DNA of 64,000 nt from Microbacterium sp. AK009 (GTDB taxonomy: Bacteria; Actinomycetota; Actinomycetes; Actinomycetales; Microbacteriaceae): positions 310,001-374,000 of the forward strand of contig NZ_JACCCG010000002.1 in NCBI RefSeq assembly GCF_013410955.1, written 5' to 3'. Shown in pieces: positions 53,141 through 61,423 of this stretch. How positions within the stretch are numbered: the stretch's first letter is position 1; the number at the start of each line of letters is the position of its first letter. The translations under genes and the position numbers were made by a program. The notes beneath the pieces were generated by a model. That model did no database searches, was not told the DNA's origin, and saw only the letters and a program-made list of their open reading frames with translations.

Positions 53141-54093
53141 GCCGCGGCCTCTCTCACTCGTTCGACGGCACGCAGCCGCACGGGGGTGGCGCGGGGGTTC
53201 TGCGCCTTCTCGTCGGCATCCGCCTGTTCAGCTCCCCGGACCAGCAGCCGGAAGCGGGGCGCGTGCTCGGGAAGCTCGACTGGGAGCCCGCGCGGCGAGG
53301 TGGACGCCACGGCGTCGGCGAAGACGCGCTTGACCAGCCGGTCCTCCAGCGACTGGTAGGACAGCACCACCATGCGCCCGCCCAAGACAAGGTGCTCAAG
53401 GGCGGCGGGGATCGCCGCCTCGAGGGCGGCCAGTTCGGCGTTGACCTCGATCCGCAGCGCCTGGAACACCCGCTTGGCCGGGTGCCCGGTCCGCTGCGCG
53501 GCATACGGGGTCGCGCGCGTGAGGATGTCGACGAGCTGACCCGAGCGCTCGATGGGCGCGTCGGCCCGGGCGGCCACGATGGCCCGAGCGTAGCGACCGG
53601 CGAGCTTCTCCTCCCCGTAGCGCTCGAAGATCCGCCGCAGCTGACCTTCGCTGAAAGTGGCGACCACGTCGGCGGCGGTGACCCCGGTCGACTGGTCCAT
53701 CCGCATGTCGAGCGGGGCGTCGCGCGAGTACGCGAAACCGCGATCGACCTCGTCCAGTTGCAGCGACGAGACGCCGAGGTCGAACAGGATGCCGTGGACG
53801 GCTCCGACGCCGACGCTGTCGAGAGCGGCGTCGATGCCGTCGTACACGGTGTGGACGAGGTCGACCCGATCGCCGAAGGGCGCCAGGCGCTCGCCCGCGA
53901 TCCGCAGGGCGTCGCGGTCGCGGTCCAGTCCGATCAGATGGAGGGCGGGGAACCGTTCGAGGAACGCCTCGCTGTGTCCCCCCATGCCGAGCGTGGCATC
54001 GACGAAGATCGCTCCCGGCGCGTCGAGGGCGGGGCCGAGCAGCTCGAGACAGCGCTCGAGCAGGACCGGGGTGTGGATGTCGCGAGGATTCAT
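53137..54093 (-). CDS. rsmH: 16S rRNA (cytosine-1402-N4)-methyltransferase
   Basis: A 318-residue SAM-dependent methyltransferase (MraW) that methylates C1402 in the ribosomal decoding centre. The SAM-binding motif is [15 protein letters not shown], with [25 protein letters not shown] and a C-terminal [16 protein letters not shown] choose the ATG at 54093 because the standard N-terminus ([17 protein letters not shown]) begins there. Upstream codons to 54183 have no family similarity. There is a 101-base gap to mraZ. Confidence 0.95.
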   Translation of the reverse strand: MNPRDIHTPVLLERCLELLGPALDAPGAIFVDATLGMGGHSEAFLERFPALHLIGLDRDRDALRIAGERLAPFGDRVDLVHTVYDGIDAALDSVGVGAVHGILFDLGVSSLQLDEVDRGFAYSRDAPLDMRMDQSTGVTAADVVATFSEGQLRRIFERYGEEKLAGRYARAIVAARADAPIERSGQLVDILTRATPYAAQRTGHPAKRVFQALRIEVNAELAALEAAIPAALEHLVLGGRMVVLSYQSLEDRLVKRVFADAVASTSPRGLPVELPEHAPRFRLLVRGAEQADADEKAQNPRATPVRLRAVERVREAAA

Positions 54094-54194
54094 GATCGTG
54101 GGGCCGGTCCCCCGGCTCTGATCCCCATCCGCTTCGACCTGGCGCCGGGGAAGTGCGACAGGGCGGCAGCGGCTGGGAGTCACAGCCGGGGGCG

Positions 54195-54626
54195 TCAGAA
54201 GAGGCCGGGGATCACCTCCTGCTCCATCTCGGAGTAGCTGTCCTCATTGGCGAGGGCGTAGGCGTTCCACGCCTCGGCGTCCCAGATCTCGGCGTGCGCG
54301 CCGACACCGGTGACGACGAGGTCTTTCTCGAGCCCCGCGTAGGAGCGCAGGGGCGGCGGGATGGTGATGCGGTTCTGCCCGTCCGGCTTCTCGGCGCTGG
54401 CTCCCGACAGGAACATGCGGAGGAAGTCACGCGCCTGCTTGTTGCTCAGCGGCGCCTCACGGATGCGGTCGTGGACGCGCTCGAACTCGCTCTCGCTGAA
54501 GACGTAGAGGCAGCGCTCCTGACCGCGGGTGATGACGATGCCGCCGCCGAGGTCGTCGCGGAATTTCGCCGGCAGGATGACGCGGCCTTTGTCGTCGAGC
54601 TTGGGAGTGTGCGTACCCAGCAGCAT
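54195..54626 (-). CDS. mraZ: Transcriptional regulator MraZ
   Basis: A 143-residue protein of two AbrB-like halves, each with the family motif: [18 protein letters not shown] near residues 10-27 and [18 protein letters not shown] near 78-95. It forms rings that bind direct repeats upstream of its own gene and controls the dcw cluster. Three such repeats are found at 54668-54697. The ATG at 54626 gives the standard [11 protein letters not shown] start; a GTG two codons upstream is less likely. It is the first gene of the division cluster. Confidence 0.95.
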   Translation of the reverse strand: MLLGTHTPKLDDKGRVILPAKFRDDLGGGIVITRGQERCLYVFSESEFERVHDRIREAPLSNKQARDFLRMFLSGASAEKPDGQNRITIPPPLRSYAGLEKDLVVTGVGAHAEIWDAEAWNAYALANEDSYSEMEQEVIPGLF

Positions 54627-54667
54627 CGGCACACCACCCCCTTCTTCGTCCGGCCTTCGAAGACGTT

Positions 54668-54697
54668 CGCCACTTTACTCCACTTCCCTCCACTTTG
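54668..54697 (-). promoter_or_regulatory. MraZ boxes: three direct repeats
   Basis: On the minus strand AAGTGG occurs three times at exact 10-base spacing (plus-strand positions 54670-54675, 54680-54685 and 54690-54695), the last G followed by AG, AG and CG. MraZ proteins bind short direct repeats one helical turn apart upstream of their own gene. These lie 42-70 bases before the mraZ start, so the gene is probably autoregulated. Confidence 0.75.
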
Positions 54698-54787
54698 ATA
54701 CCCCGCAGCCGTGGTCACCCGCGATTTCTCGGGGCAGACGGCCCCGTGGCGGATGCGCCACACCCGCAGCCGATGCGCCCGCGGTGC

Positions 54788-54872
54788 GCCGCACACGGGA
54801 GGAGATCCGGCCCAGGGCGGTGGAAACGCGGCATCCCGTCCTCCCGCGGCGGGATCTCCTCCCGTGTGCGGC
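54788..54872. repeat. 21-bp perfect inverted repeat in the intergenic region upstream of mraZ
   Basis: The stretch 54698-54927, beyond the MraZ boxes and before the DUF3040 terminator, holds no gene I can support. Inside it the arm 54788-54808 (beginning GCCGCACACG) is perfectly complementary to 54852-54872, with a 43-base centre. The centre contains a smaller palindrome, TCCCG...CGGGA. The transcript could form a very stable stem. Its origin and function are unknown; a dispersed palindromic element or a transcription roadblock are possible. Confidence 0.75.
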
Positions 54873-54927
54873 CGACCGGGGAGAGAAGTGGAGATGGGGA
54901 GGAGAGCACCGGGCGCGGGCACGAAAA

Positions 54928-54955
54928 AGAGCACCGACCCGAAGGTCGGTGCTCT
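54928..54955 (-). terminator. Terminator of the DUF3040 gene
   Basis: A perfect 12-base-pair stem (54928-54939 with 54944-54955) and a TTCG tetraloop on the minus strand, followed there by four more Ts and CGTG. It lies 30 bases after the DUF3040 stop. This is a textbook rho-independent terminator. Confidence 0.9.
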
Positions 54956-54984
54956 GAAGTGGATGCGGGGGGGTCAGCCGAGGA

Positions 54985-55353
54985 TCATCGATCACCCTGC
55001 CGGCGGTCCCAGCGGTCGTTCATGCGGTCCATGAAGGAACCCCCGGCGGCGGCGCGCCCCGGATTCGTCTTCACCGGGCGGGGTGCGGTCTTCGGCGCGC
55101 CCCGAGCGGGCGTGACGGCGAGGATGACACCGCCGAGCATCACGACGAATGCGATCACTCCGACGACGATGAGCTTCAGCGCCACACCGGCGACCAGGCC
55201 ACCCAGGCCCAGCAGTACGAGGATCGTGCCGTACACGATGTTGCGATAGCTGAGGGCGCGCCCTTCACGCGCGCTGACCACGTCGGCGTCGTTGCGCATG
55301 AGATGACGTTCCATCTCATCGAGCAGACGCTGCTCCTGTTCGGAGAGTGGCAT
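54985..55353 (-). CDS. DUF3040 membrane protein
   Basis: A 122-residue protein. The N-terminus (MPLSEQEQRLLDEMERHL) is the hallmark of the DUF3040 family. Two adjacent transmembrane helices follow (about residues 40-84) and then a basic polar tail. The family is confined to Actinobacteria and often lies beside the dcw cluster; no function is established. The ATG at 55353 has a GAGGGGG site. A minus-strand TAGAAT (55381-55386) is a candidate -10 with a leader of about 20 bases. It is divergent from the polyprenyl synthase gene. Confidence 0.88.
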   Translation of the reverse strand: MPLSEQEQRLLDEMERHLMRNDADVVSAREGRALSYRNIVYGTILVLLGLGGLVAGVALKLIVVGVIAFVVMLGGVILAVTPARGAPKTAPRPVKTNPGRAAAGGSFMDRMNDRWDRRQGDR

Positions 55354-55403
55354 GGGTCCCCCTCTGGATCCGGTTGGACGATTCTACGTGTCCCGCTGAT
55401 AAC

Positions 55404-55409
55404 TAGGCT
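55404..55409 (+). promoter_or_regulatory. Candidate -10 of the polyprenyl synthase gene, leaderless type
   Basis: TAGGCT ends 6 bases before the GTG at 55416. Confidence 0.4.
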
Positions 55410-55415
55410 AGGGCC

Positions 55416-56519
55416 GTGTCATCTTCCGCGGGCGCCGTAGAGGCTGTTTCTCAGCGACTGAACAACTTCCTCGCACGTCAGCGTGCCCAGGCGGAGGAGC
55501 TCGGCGACGAGGCGGCGATGATCATCGACGCCGCCGCGGACGCCCTGACCGGCGGCAAGCGCTTGCGGGGACGCTTCCTCATCGCCGGCTGGCGGGCGGT
55601 CCACGAGGCCCAGGCGCGGGCCGGCGACCCGCCCTCGCCCGTGATCGGCGCCGCGGCGGCGCTGGAGGTCTTCCATGCCGCGGCCCTCGTGCACGATGAC
55701 GTCATCGACAACTCCGACACCCGCCGGGGCCGCCCCTCCGCGCACCGCGCGCTGGAGGCGAGGCATCGCGCCGCGGGCTGGCGTGGCGACGCCGCCGCGT
55801 TCGGCCGTTCCGGCGCCATCCTGCTCGGCGACCTCCTGGTCGCGTGGAGCGACGACCTGTTCGAGGAATCCCTCGCGGAGATGGATCGCTCGCAGGATGC
55901 CGCGGCCTCAACCGCCCGGGAGGAATACGCCCGCATGCGTCGTGAGGTGACGGTCGGACAGTTCCTCGACATCGCCGAGGAGTCCGCCTTCCGTGTCGCA
56001 CCGGACGAGGAGCATGCCGAGCGCGCCCTGCGCGTGGCGTCGTTCAAGTCGGCGCGCTACAGCATCCAGCAGCCGCTCGTCATCGGCGCCGCGCTCGCGG
56101 GAGGCTCGGCCGATCAGCGCGCGGCCCTCGCCGCGTTCGGCCACCCGCTCGGCATGGCATTCCAGCTGCGCGACGATGTGCTCGGCGTCTTCGGCGACTC
56201 GGCCGAGACCGGCAAGCCCGCAGGCGACGACCTGCGCGAGGGCAAGCGCACGGTGCTCATCGCCTATACCCGCGAGGGCATCGGAGCCTCGGCACGCCAG
56301 ATCGTCGACGAACTCATCGGCGACCCCGAGCTGGACGACGAGCAGATCGGCTCGCTCCAGCGGACCATCATCGACAGCGGGGCGCTGGGGCGCGTGGAGA
56401 CCCTCATCGAGGAGTACTCGTCGGAAGCCGCCCGCGCGCTGTCGGGGGCGGAGCTCGGTCACGCGGCCGTGAACGACCTGCGAGAACTCGCCCGCGCGGC
56501 GACCGTCCGCGTCGCCTGA
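55416..56519 (+). CDS. Polyprenyl diphosphate synthase (IdsA/GGPP synthase type)
   Basis: A 367-residue all-helical prenyltransferase that extends allylic diphosphates with isopentenyl diphosphate. The first aspartate-rich motif is VHDDVIDNSDTRRG and the second is QLRDDVLGVFGD; GGKRLRGRFL near residue 50 binds diphosphate. Chain length cannot be read safely from the sequence. Products could feed menaquinone, carotenoid or lipid-carrier synthesis. Its place beside the Rv2175c-like gene matches idsA2 (Rv2173) in mycobacteria. The start is the GTG at 55416, 6 bases after TAGGCT. Confidence 0.9.
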   Translation: MSSSAGAVEAVSQRLNNFLARQRAQAEELGDEAAMIIDAAADALTGGKRLRGRFLIAGWRAVHEAQARAGDPPSPVIGAAAALEVFHAAALVHDDVIDNSDTRRGRPSAHRALEARHRAAGWRGDAAAFGRSGAILLGDLLVAWSDDLFEESLAEMDRSQDAAASTAREEYARMRREVTVGQFLDIAEESAFRVAPDEEHAERALRVASFKSARYSIQQPLVIGAALAGGSADQRAALAAFGHPLGMAFQLRDDVLGVFGDSAETGKPAGDDLREGKRTVLIAYTREGIGASARQIVDELIGDPELDDEQIGSLQRTIIDSGALGRVETLIEEYSSEAARALSGAELGHAAVNDLRELARAATVRVA

Positions 56520-56531
56520 TCGCCCGACGGT

Positions 56532-56879
56532 TCAGGCGAGGGTCTGAGCGACCCGCCGCACCTCGCTCTTGCGGCCGGCGCGCAGCGCCTCGATCGGCGC
56601 GACGCCGATCGACTCCTCCGGGCTCAGCAGCCAGTCGATGGCCTCATCATCGCTGAAGCCGGCATCGCCGAGCACGATCACCGTCCCCCGCAGCGAGCCC
56701 AACGGCTTGCCGTCGACGAGGAACACGGACGGCACCGTGAGGGCGCCGTGCCGGCGCGACCCGATGAGGGCGCGGTCGTCGAGCAGTCGTCGAACCCTCC
56801 CGAGGGGAAGGTCGAGGGCAACGACCAGTTCGGGAAGGGTCAGCCACTCGGTGGGTACAGGTGCGTCTTTCTCCGCCAC
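56532..56879 (-). CDS. Rv2175c-family DNA-binding protein
   Basis: A 115-residue protein. An N-terminal winged helix-turn-helix (WLTLPELVVALDLPLGRVRRLLDD) is followed by a compact C-terminal domain with SLRGTVIVLGDAGFSDDEAIDWLL. In M. tuberculosis, Rv2175c is a DNA-binding substrate of the kinase PknL, which inhibits binding when it phosphorylates an N-terminal Thr. Here the PknL-like kinase is 1.2 kb away, so the same pairing is likely. The GTG at 56879 lies 6 bases after GATAGT on the minus strand. It converges with the polyprenyl synthase, 12 bases apart. Confidence 0.9.
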   Translation of the reverse strand: MAEKDAPVPTEWLTLPELVVALDLPLGRVRRLLDDRALIGSRRHGALTVPSVFLVDGKPLGSLRGTVIVLGDAGFSDDEAIDWLLSPEESIGVAPIEALRAGRKSEVRRVAQTLA

Positions 56880-56941
56880 GGAGCAACTATCTCACCTCGT
56901 CTAGATGAAGACATCCTCATGTTTCACATCCGTCACTTCCG

Positions 56942-56970
56942 TTGACAGTGGTTTACACGCGTGACAGCGT
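56942..56970 (+). promoter_or_regulatory. Promoter of the LysM gene
   Basis: A perfect TTGACA (56942-56947) is followed after 17 bases by CAGCGT (56965-56970). Transcription would start near 56977, with a leader of about 29 bases containing a GGGAGGA ribosome binding site (56994-57000). Confidence 0.65.
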
Positions 56971-57005
56971 TGCGTGCGGGGAGAATCCCCGCAGGGAGGA
57001 CCGCC

Positions 57006-58031
57006 ATGTCTCGCTCACGAACCGTCCGGCTCACGACTGCCCGCCTCGGCCTTCCCGCAACCGCCCTGGGTGCCCTTGCGGTCGCGATGCTGCCGGCGCC
57101 GTCCGCCGCCGCGAACGAGACAGCTCCCCTGGCGCGGGAAGACGTCGGAAGGCAGCTCTGGCTCGGCGACGCCGCATCCACGAGCCGCGCACCTGTGACG
57201 GTCCCCGCTCACAGCGCCGGTCCCGAGAGCGTCGTCGTCCAGCCCGGAGACACCATCAGCGCGATCGCCGCCCGTCATGGCCTGCGGACCACCGACGTGC
57301 TGGCCCTGAACGGACTGGGCTGGAGCAGCGTCATCCACCCCGGCCAGGTGATCCGGCTGAGCGGCGGGTCCGCCGCACCTGCGGCTCCGGCCGCACCCCC
57401 GGCTCCGGCGGCACCTGCAGCCACGACGCACACCGTCGTGGCCGGTGACACGATCAGCGCGATCGCGCGCCGTCACGGAACGTCGACACAGGCAGTGCTC
57501 GACGCGAACGGCCTGCAGTCATCGTCGATCATCTACCCCGGCCAGGCGATCGCGATCCCGTCGGCGGCGCCGGCGCCCGCCGCCGCGCCCGCTCCCGCAC
57601 CCGTCCTGGCAGCCGAGACGGTGGCACTGGACGACGAGCAGATCGGCAATGTGCGGACCATCATCGCGGTGGGTCGTGAACGGGGTGTCTCCGACCGGGG
57701 CATCGCGATCGCGCTCGGAACCGCCATGGTCGAGTCGTGGCTGCGCAACCTCGACTGGGGCGACCGTGACTCCCTCGGCCTGTTCCAGCAGCGCCCCAGC
57801 ACCGGGTGGGGAAGCGCCGACGAGGTCCGCGACCCGGTCCGGGCGACCGCGGCATTCTTCGGAGGCCCGGCGGATCCCAACGGAACACGCACCCGGGGCC
57901 TCCTCGACATCCCCGGCTGGGAGTCGATGTCCTTCGCCGGCGCCGCACAGGCCGTGCAGATCTCAGCGTTCCCGGATCGTTATGCGAAGTGGGAGGCGCC
58001 CGCCTACGCGTGGCTCGCGACCTACGGGTGA
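57006..58031 (+). CDS. Secreted LysM-domain protein with a lysozyme-like C-terminal region
   Basis: A 341-residue exported protein with a signal peptide (residues 1-36) and two LysM peptidoglycan-binding domains (about 76-118 and 142-185, each with PGDTISAIAARHG or AGDTISAIARRHG). These are joined by Ala/Pro linkers. The C-terminal region (205-341) contains ALGTAMVESWLRNLDWGDRDSLGLFQQRPS, quoted here in two parts: a Glu (243) in the helix and the turn SLGLFQQRP. The layout resembles a transglycosylase-like fold, so it may be a wall hydrolase or binding protein. The ATG at 57006 has GGGAGGA upstream. It sits where mycobacteria carry mptA, next to pknL. Confidence 0.8.
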   Translation: MSRSRTVRLTTARLGLPATALGALAVAMLPAPSAAANETAPLAREDVGRQLWLGDAASTSRAPVTVPAHSAGPESVVVQPGDTISAIAARHGLRTTDVLALNGLGWSSVIHPGQVIRLSGGSAAPAAPAAPPAPAAPAATTHTVVAGDTISAIARRHGTSTQAVLDANGLQSSSIIYPGQAIAIPSAAPAPAAAPAPAPVLAAETVALDDEQIGNVRTIIAVGRERGVSDRGIAIALGTAMVESWLRNLDWGDRDSLGLFQQRPSTGWGSADEVRDPVRATAAFFGGPADPNGTRTRGLLDIPGWESMSFAGAAQAVQISAFPDRYAKWEAPAYAWLATYG

Positions 58032-58083
58032 TCCGCATGGACGCCGGGGTGAGCCGTTGCCCGGGCTCTCACCCCGCCGTCCG

Positions 58084-58089
58084 TAGACT
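58084..58089 (+). promoter_or_regulatory. Candidate -10 of the PASTA kinase gene, leaderless type
   Basis: TAGACT ends 6 bases before the GTG at 58096. No good -35 is found at the right spacing. Confidence 0.45.
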
Positions 58090-58095
58090 CTGACC

Positions 58096-60036
58096 GTGAG
58101 CACGAGTCAGCAGGCCGACCCGCTGATCGGACGTCTCGTCGACGGCCGATACCGGGTCCGTGCGCGCATCGCGCGCGGTGGCATGGCGACCGTGTACGTG
58201 GCCACCGACCTGCGGCTGGAACGCCGCATCGCCCTGAAGGTGATGCACGGTCATCTCAGCGACGACTCCGTCTTCCAGAGCCGCTTCATCCAGGAGGCCC
58301 GCGCCGCCGCGCGGCTCGCCGATCCGCACGTGGTCAACGTCTTCGACCAGGGCCAGGACGGCGACATGGCCTATCTCGTCATGGAGTACCTGCCGGGGAT
58401 CACTCTCCGCGAGCTGATGCGCGAGCAGCGCCGCCTCACGATCCCGCAGACGATCACGATCATGGACGCCGTGCTCTCGGGCCTGGCCGCAGCGCACCGC
58501 GCCGGCATCATCCACCGCGACGTCAAGCCCGAGAACGTGCTCCTCGCCGAGGACGGCCGCATCAAGATCGGCGATTTCGGGCTCGCCCGTGCGGCGACGG
58601 CGAACACCGCCAGCGGCGCTCAGCTCCTCGGCACGATCGCCTACCTCGCCCCCGAGCTCGTCACGCGGGGGGTCGCCGACGCGCGCTCCGACATCTACGC
58701 CCTCGGCATCATGCTCTACGAGATGCTCGTGGGAGAGCAGCCCTACAAGGGCGAGCAGCCGATGCAGATCGCGTTCCAGCACGCCACCGACTCGGTGCCG
58801 CGCCCGAGCGCGAAGAACCCCGGCGTCCCGGAACAGCTGGATGAGCTCGTGCTGTGGTCGACCGAGAAGAACCCCGATGAGCGTCCGGTCGATGCCCGCG
58901 AGATGCTCGACCGGCTGCGCGAGATCGAACGCCAGCTCGGCGTCGCGCCCCAGGTTACGAGGACCGCTGGGCGCGGCATCCCCGATGACGACGGCATTCC
59001 CTCGGGCGAGCTCACCCAGGTGCTGCCCGCCTCGGTGACCGGGCCCGCTGCCGTCGTCAGCGACACCGACAACGCCGCGCGGCTGCGCCAGGTGACCCGT
59101 CGCCGCGCCGTCAGGGGCGGATGGCTGATCGTGATCGTGGTGATCCTCGCGGCCCTCGCCGCCGGGACGGGCTGGTGGTTCGGGTCCGGTCCCGGGTCGC
59201 TCGTCGCCGTACCGGATGTCCGCGGCGCGACGTTCGCCGAAGCGCAGACCGTGCTGGCAGAGCAGTCGCTTCGCGCGGAGGAGCGCGGCGAGTACAGCGT
59301 CGAAGTCGAGACGGGTCTGGTCATCGAGACCGACCCCCCACCGGGGGCCCGGCTGGATAAGGACGCGCTCGTCACCGTCATCGTCTCGCTCGGGCCTGCC
59401 GAAGTCGCCCTCGGGCGCGTGATCGACCTCCCCGCCGATCAGGTGCGCGATCTCCTGGCGCAGAACGTCATTGCCACGCGCGAGGACGCGGAGTTCTTCA
59501 CCGAGGCGCCGGCCGGCACGGTGGTCGGCATGCGGATCCACCCTCGCGCCGGCGGCGACGACATCGACTGCGGGGAGGGCTGCACCGCACGTCAGGCCGA
59601 CGAGGCGACGCTGCTGATCTCGCGCGGCCCGGTGCCGGATGTGGCGGGCGACTCCGTCGACGCCGCGCGGTCGGAACTCGGCGGCGCGCAGCTCGCCGTC
59701 GCCGATCAGGTCATCGAGCAGAGCAGTGACACCTACGCCGCAGGGGAGGTCATCGGCATCGCCGACCGCGACGGCGGCGGCTGGTGGCAGCCCGGCGACA
59801 CGGTGACCCTCATCGTCTCCACAGGGCCGCCCCTGTTCGAGATCCCGAACGTGGTCGGGCAGACCCGCGACGGGGCGATCGCCGCCCTCGAGGACGCGGG
59901 ATTCCAGGTGGACTACGCGGTCTTCTTCGCCGCCATCCCCGACTCCCTGACCGAGGTGGTCAGCATCGACCCCGGCGCCGGGGAGTTCGTCGTCCGCGGC
60001 ACGCGCATCTACATCCAGCTCACCGTCACCGGTTGA
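58096..60036 (+). CDS. pknL: PASTA-domain serine/threonine protein kinase (PknL-like)
   Basis: A 646-residue membrane kinase. The cytoplasmic kinase domain (about residues 18-285) is intact: ATP lysine K48, catalytic loop HRDVKPEN (140-147), DFG (160-162) and APE (185-187). A juxtamembrane linker leads to one transmembrane helix (341-362). The outside then carries about four PASTA domains (starting near 370; motifs such as VPDVRGATFAEAQTVL and IPNVVGQTRDGAIAAL), which in related kinases sense peptidoglycan fragments or lipid II. Its position near an Rv2175c-like gene and aroG matches PknL. Likely targets are wall and division proteins. The GTG at 58096 follows TAGACT by 6 bases. Confidence 0.93.
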   Translation: MSTSQQADPLIGRLVDGRYRVRARIARGGMATVYVATDLRLERRIALKVMHGHLSDDSVFQSRFIQEARAAARLADPHVVNVFDQGQDGDMAYLVMEYLPGITLRELMREQRRLTIPQTITIMDAVLSGLAAAHRAGIIHRDVKPENVLLAEDGRIKIGDFGLARAATANTASGAQLLGTIAYLAPELVTRGVADARSDIYALGIMLYEMLVGEQPYKGEQPMQIAFQHATDSVPRPSAKNPGVPEQLDELVLWSTEKNPDERPVDAREMLDRLREIERQLGVAPQVTRTAGRGIPDDDGIPSGELTQVLPASVTGPAAVVSDTDNAARLRQVTRRRAVRGGWLIVIVVILAALAAGTGWWFGSGPGSLVAVPDVRGATFAEAQTVLAEQSLRAEERGEYSVEVETGLVIETDPPPGARLDKDALVTVIVSLGPAEVALGRVIDLPADQVRDLLAQNVIATREDAEFFTEAPAGTVVGMRIHPRAGGDDIDCGEGCTARQADEATLLISRGPVPDVAGDSVDAARSELGGAQLAVADQVIEQSSDTYAAGEVIGIADRDGGGWWQPGDTVTLIVSTGPPLFEIPNVVGQTRDGAIAALEDAGFQVDYAVFFAAIPDSLTEVVSIDPGAGEFVVRGTRIYIQLTVTG

Positions 60037-60068
60037 CACCGTCACCGGCTGTTTCCGTCACCGGCTGA
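60021..60068 (+). repeat. Three tandem 16-bp repeats across the kinase stop codon
   Basis: Units 60021-60036, 60037-60052 and 60053-60068 share CCGTCACCGG followed by TTGA, CTGT and CTGA. The first unit encodes the last residues and stop of the kinase; the others lie in the 43-base gap before the convergent aroG stop. GCTGAC (60064-60069) can also pair with GTCAGC (60079-60084) as a short hairpin between the two convergent genes. Confidence 0.7.
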
Positions 60069-60079
60069 CGGGGCTGGGG

Positions 60080-61417
60080 TCAGCGCTTCTCTAGCTCCTC
60101 GGCCACCAGGAACGCAAGTTCCAGGCTCTGCATGTGGTTCAGGCGCGGGTCGCACAGCGACTCGTAGCGCGTCGCGAGGGTGGCCTCGTCGATCATCTCC
60201 GACCCGCCGAGACATTCGGTCACGTCGTCGCCGGTGAGTTCCACGTGGATGCCGCCGGGGAAGGTGCCGACCGCGCGGTGGGCCTCGAAGAACCCGCGCA
60301 CCTCGTCCACGACGTCGTCGAACCGACGCGTCTTGTAGCCCGTGGGGGTCGTGATGCCGTTGCCGTGCATCGGATCGGTGACCCACAGCGGCATCGCCCC
60401 GGAGTCCCGCACGGCTTCCAGAAGGGGCGGCAGAGCGTCACGGATCTTGCCGGCCCCCATGCGGGTGATGAAGGTCAGCCGGCCGGGCTCGCGCTCCGGA
60501 TCGAGCTTGTCGATGAGGGCGAGCGCCGTCTCGGGCGTCGTGGTGGGGCCGAGCTTCACGCCGATGGGATTGCGGATCCGCGAGAAGTAGTCGATGTGCG
60601 CCCCGTCGAGGTCACGCGTGCGCTCCCCGATCCAGACGAAGTGGGCCGAGGTGTTGTACGGGGTGCCGGTGCGCGAATCGATGCGGGTCATCGGACGCTC
60701 GTAGTCCATGAGCAGGCCCTCGTGCCCGGTGTAGAACTCCACGCGCTTGAGTTCGTCGAAGTCGGCGCCCGCCGCCTCCATGAACTTGATGGCGCGGTCG
60801 ATCTCGGTCGCGAGCCTCTCGTACTGCTGGTTGGCGGGGTTCTTGGCGAATCCCTGGTTCCAGCTGTGCACCTCGCGGAGATCGGCGAAACCGCCCTGGG
60901 TGAAGGCGCGGATGAGGTTGATCGTCGACGCGGCGGTGTGGTACCCCTTCAGCAGCCGTGACGGGTCGGCTTTGCGCGACTCCTCGGTGAAGTCGTACCC
61001 GTTGACGATGTCGCCGCGGTAGGCGGGAAGCGTCACCTCGCCGCGGGTCTCGGTGTTGCTCGAGCGGGGCTTGGCGAACTGCCCGGCCATGCGCCCCATC
61101 TTCACGACCGGCATGGATGCGCCGTAGGTGAGCACGACGGCCATCTGCAGCACCGTCTTGATGCGGTTGCGGATCTGCTCCGCGGTCGCCCCTGCGAAGG
61201 TCTCGGCGCAGTCTCCTCCCTGGAGGAGGAAGGCCTGCCCCGCCGCTGCGCGCCCGAGACGCTCGCGCAGCATGTCGACCTCTCCGGCGAAGACCAGCGG
61301 CGGGAGGGTCGCGAGCTCGGCGGAGGCCGCCGCGGCGGCGTCGAGGTCATACCACTGCGGCTGCTGTTTGATGGGCAGGGAACGCCAGTGGTCGAGACCG
61401 TCGAGGGGAGCGAGCAT
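60080..61417 (-). CDS. aroG: 3-deoxy-7-phosphoheptulonate synthase, class II
   Basis: The 445-residue first enzyme of aromatic amino acid synthesis; it condenses phosphoenolpyruvate with erythrose 4-phosphate. It is of the class II (plant-like) type, with LLQGGDCAETFA (metal-binding Cys), VVKMGRMAGQFAKPRS, KLGPTTTPE, TRMGAGKIRD, LWVTDPMHGNG and GGIHVELTGDDVTECLGG. In mycobacteria this enzyme is feedback-inhibited by several aromatic amino acids and partners chorismate mutase. The ATG at 61417 is preceded by TAGACT (61424-61429) at 6 bases. It converges with the kinase gene. Confidence 0.95.
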   Translation of the reverse strand: MLAPLDGLDHWRSLPIKQQPQWYDLDAAAAASAELATLPPLVFAGEVDMLRERLGRAAAGQAFLLQGGDCAETFAGATAEQIRNRIKTVLQMAVVLTYGASMPVVKMGRMAGQFAKPRSSNTETRGEVTLPAYRGDIVNGYDFTEESRKADPSRLLKGYHTAASTINLIRAFTQGGFADLREVHSWNQGFAKNPANQQYERLATEIDRAIKFMEAAGADFDELKRVEFYTGHEGLLMDYERPMTRIDSRTGTPYNTSAHFVWIGERTRDLDGAHIDYFSRIRNPIGVKLGPTTTPETALALIDKLDPEREPGRLTFITRMGAGKIRDALPPLLEAVRDSGAMPLWVTDPMHGNGITTPTGYKTRRFDDVVDEVRGFFEAHRAVGTFPGGIHVELTGDDVTECLGGSEMIDEATLATRYESLCDPRLNHMQSLELAFLVAEELEKR

Positions 61418-61423
61418 CCGCTC

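Noticed and set aside
54628-54984. Possible small genes in the gap upstream of mraZ
   Set aside because: Open frames here read through the inverted repeat in several frames and have no ribosome binding site or similarity. The stretch is better explained as regulatory and repeat DNA.
56513-56538. CGCCTGA...TCAGGCG inverted repeat as a terminator between convergent genes
   Set aside because: Both arms are simply the last Ala codon plus TGA stop of each convergent gene; the loop is 12 bases and there is no T-run.
58069-60045. A 658-codon minus-strand open frame over the PASTA kinase
   Set aside because: No motifs and biased composition; the plus strand carries a complete kinase with all catalytic residues.
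60021-60068. Possible CRISPR array from tandem repeats
   Set aside because: Units are only 16 bases and directly adjacent, with no spacers and no cas genes.
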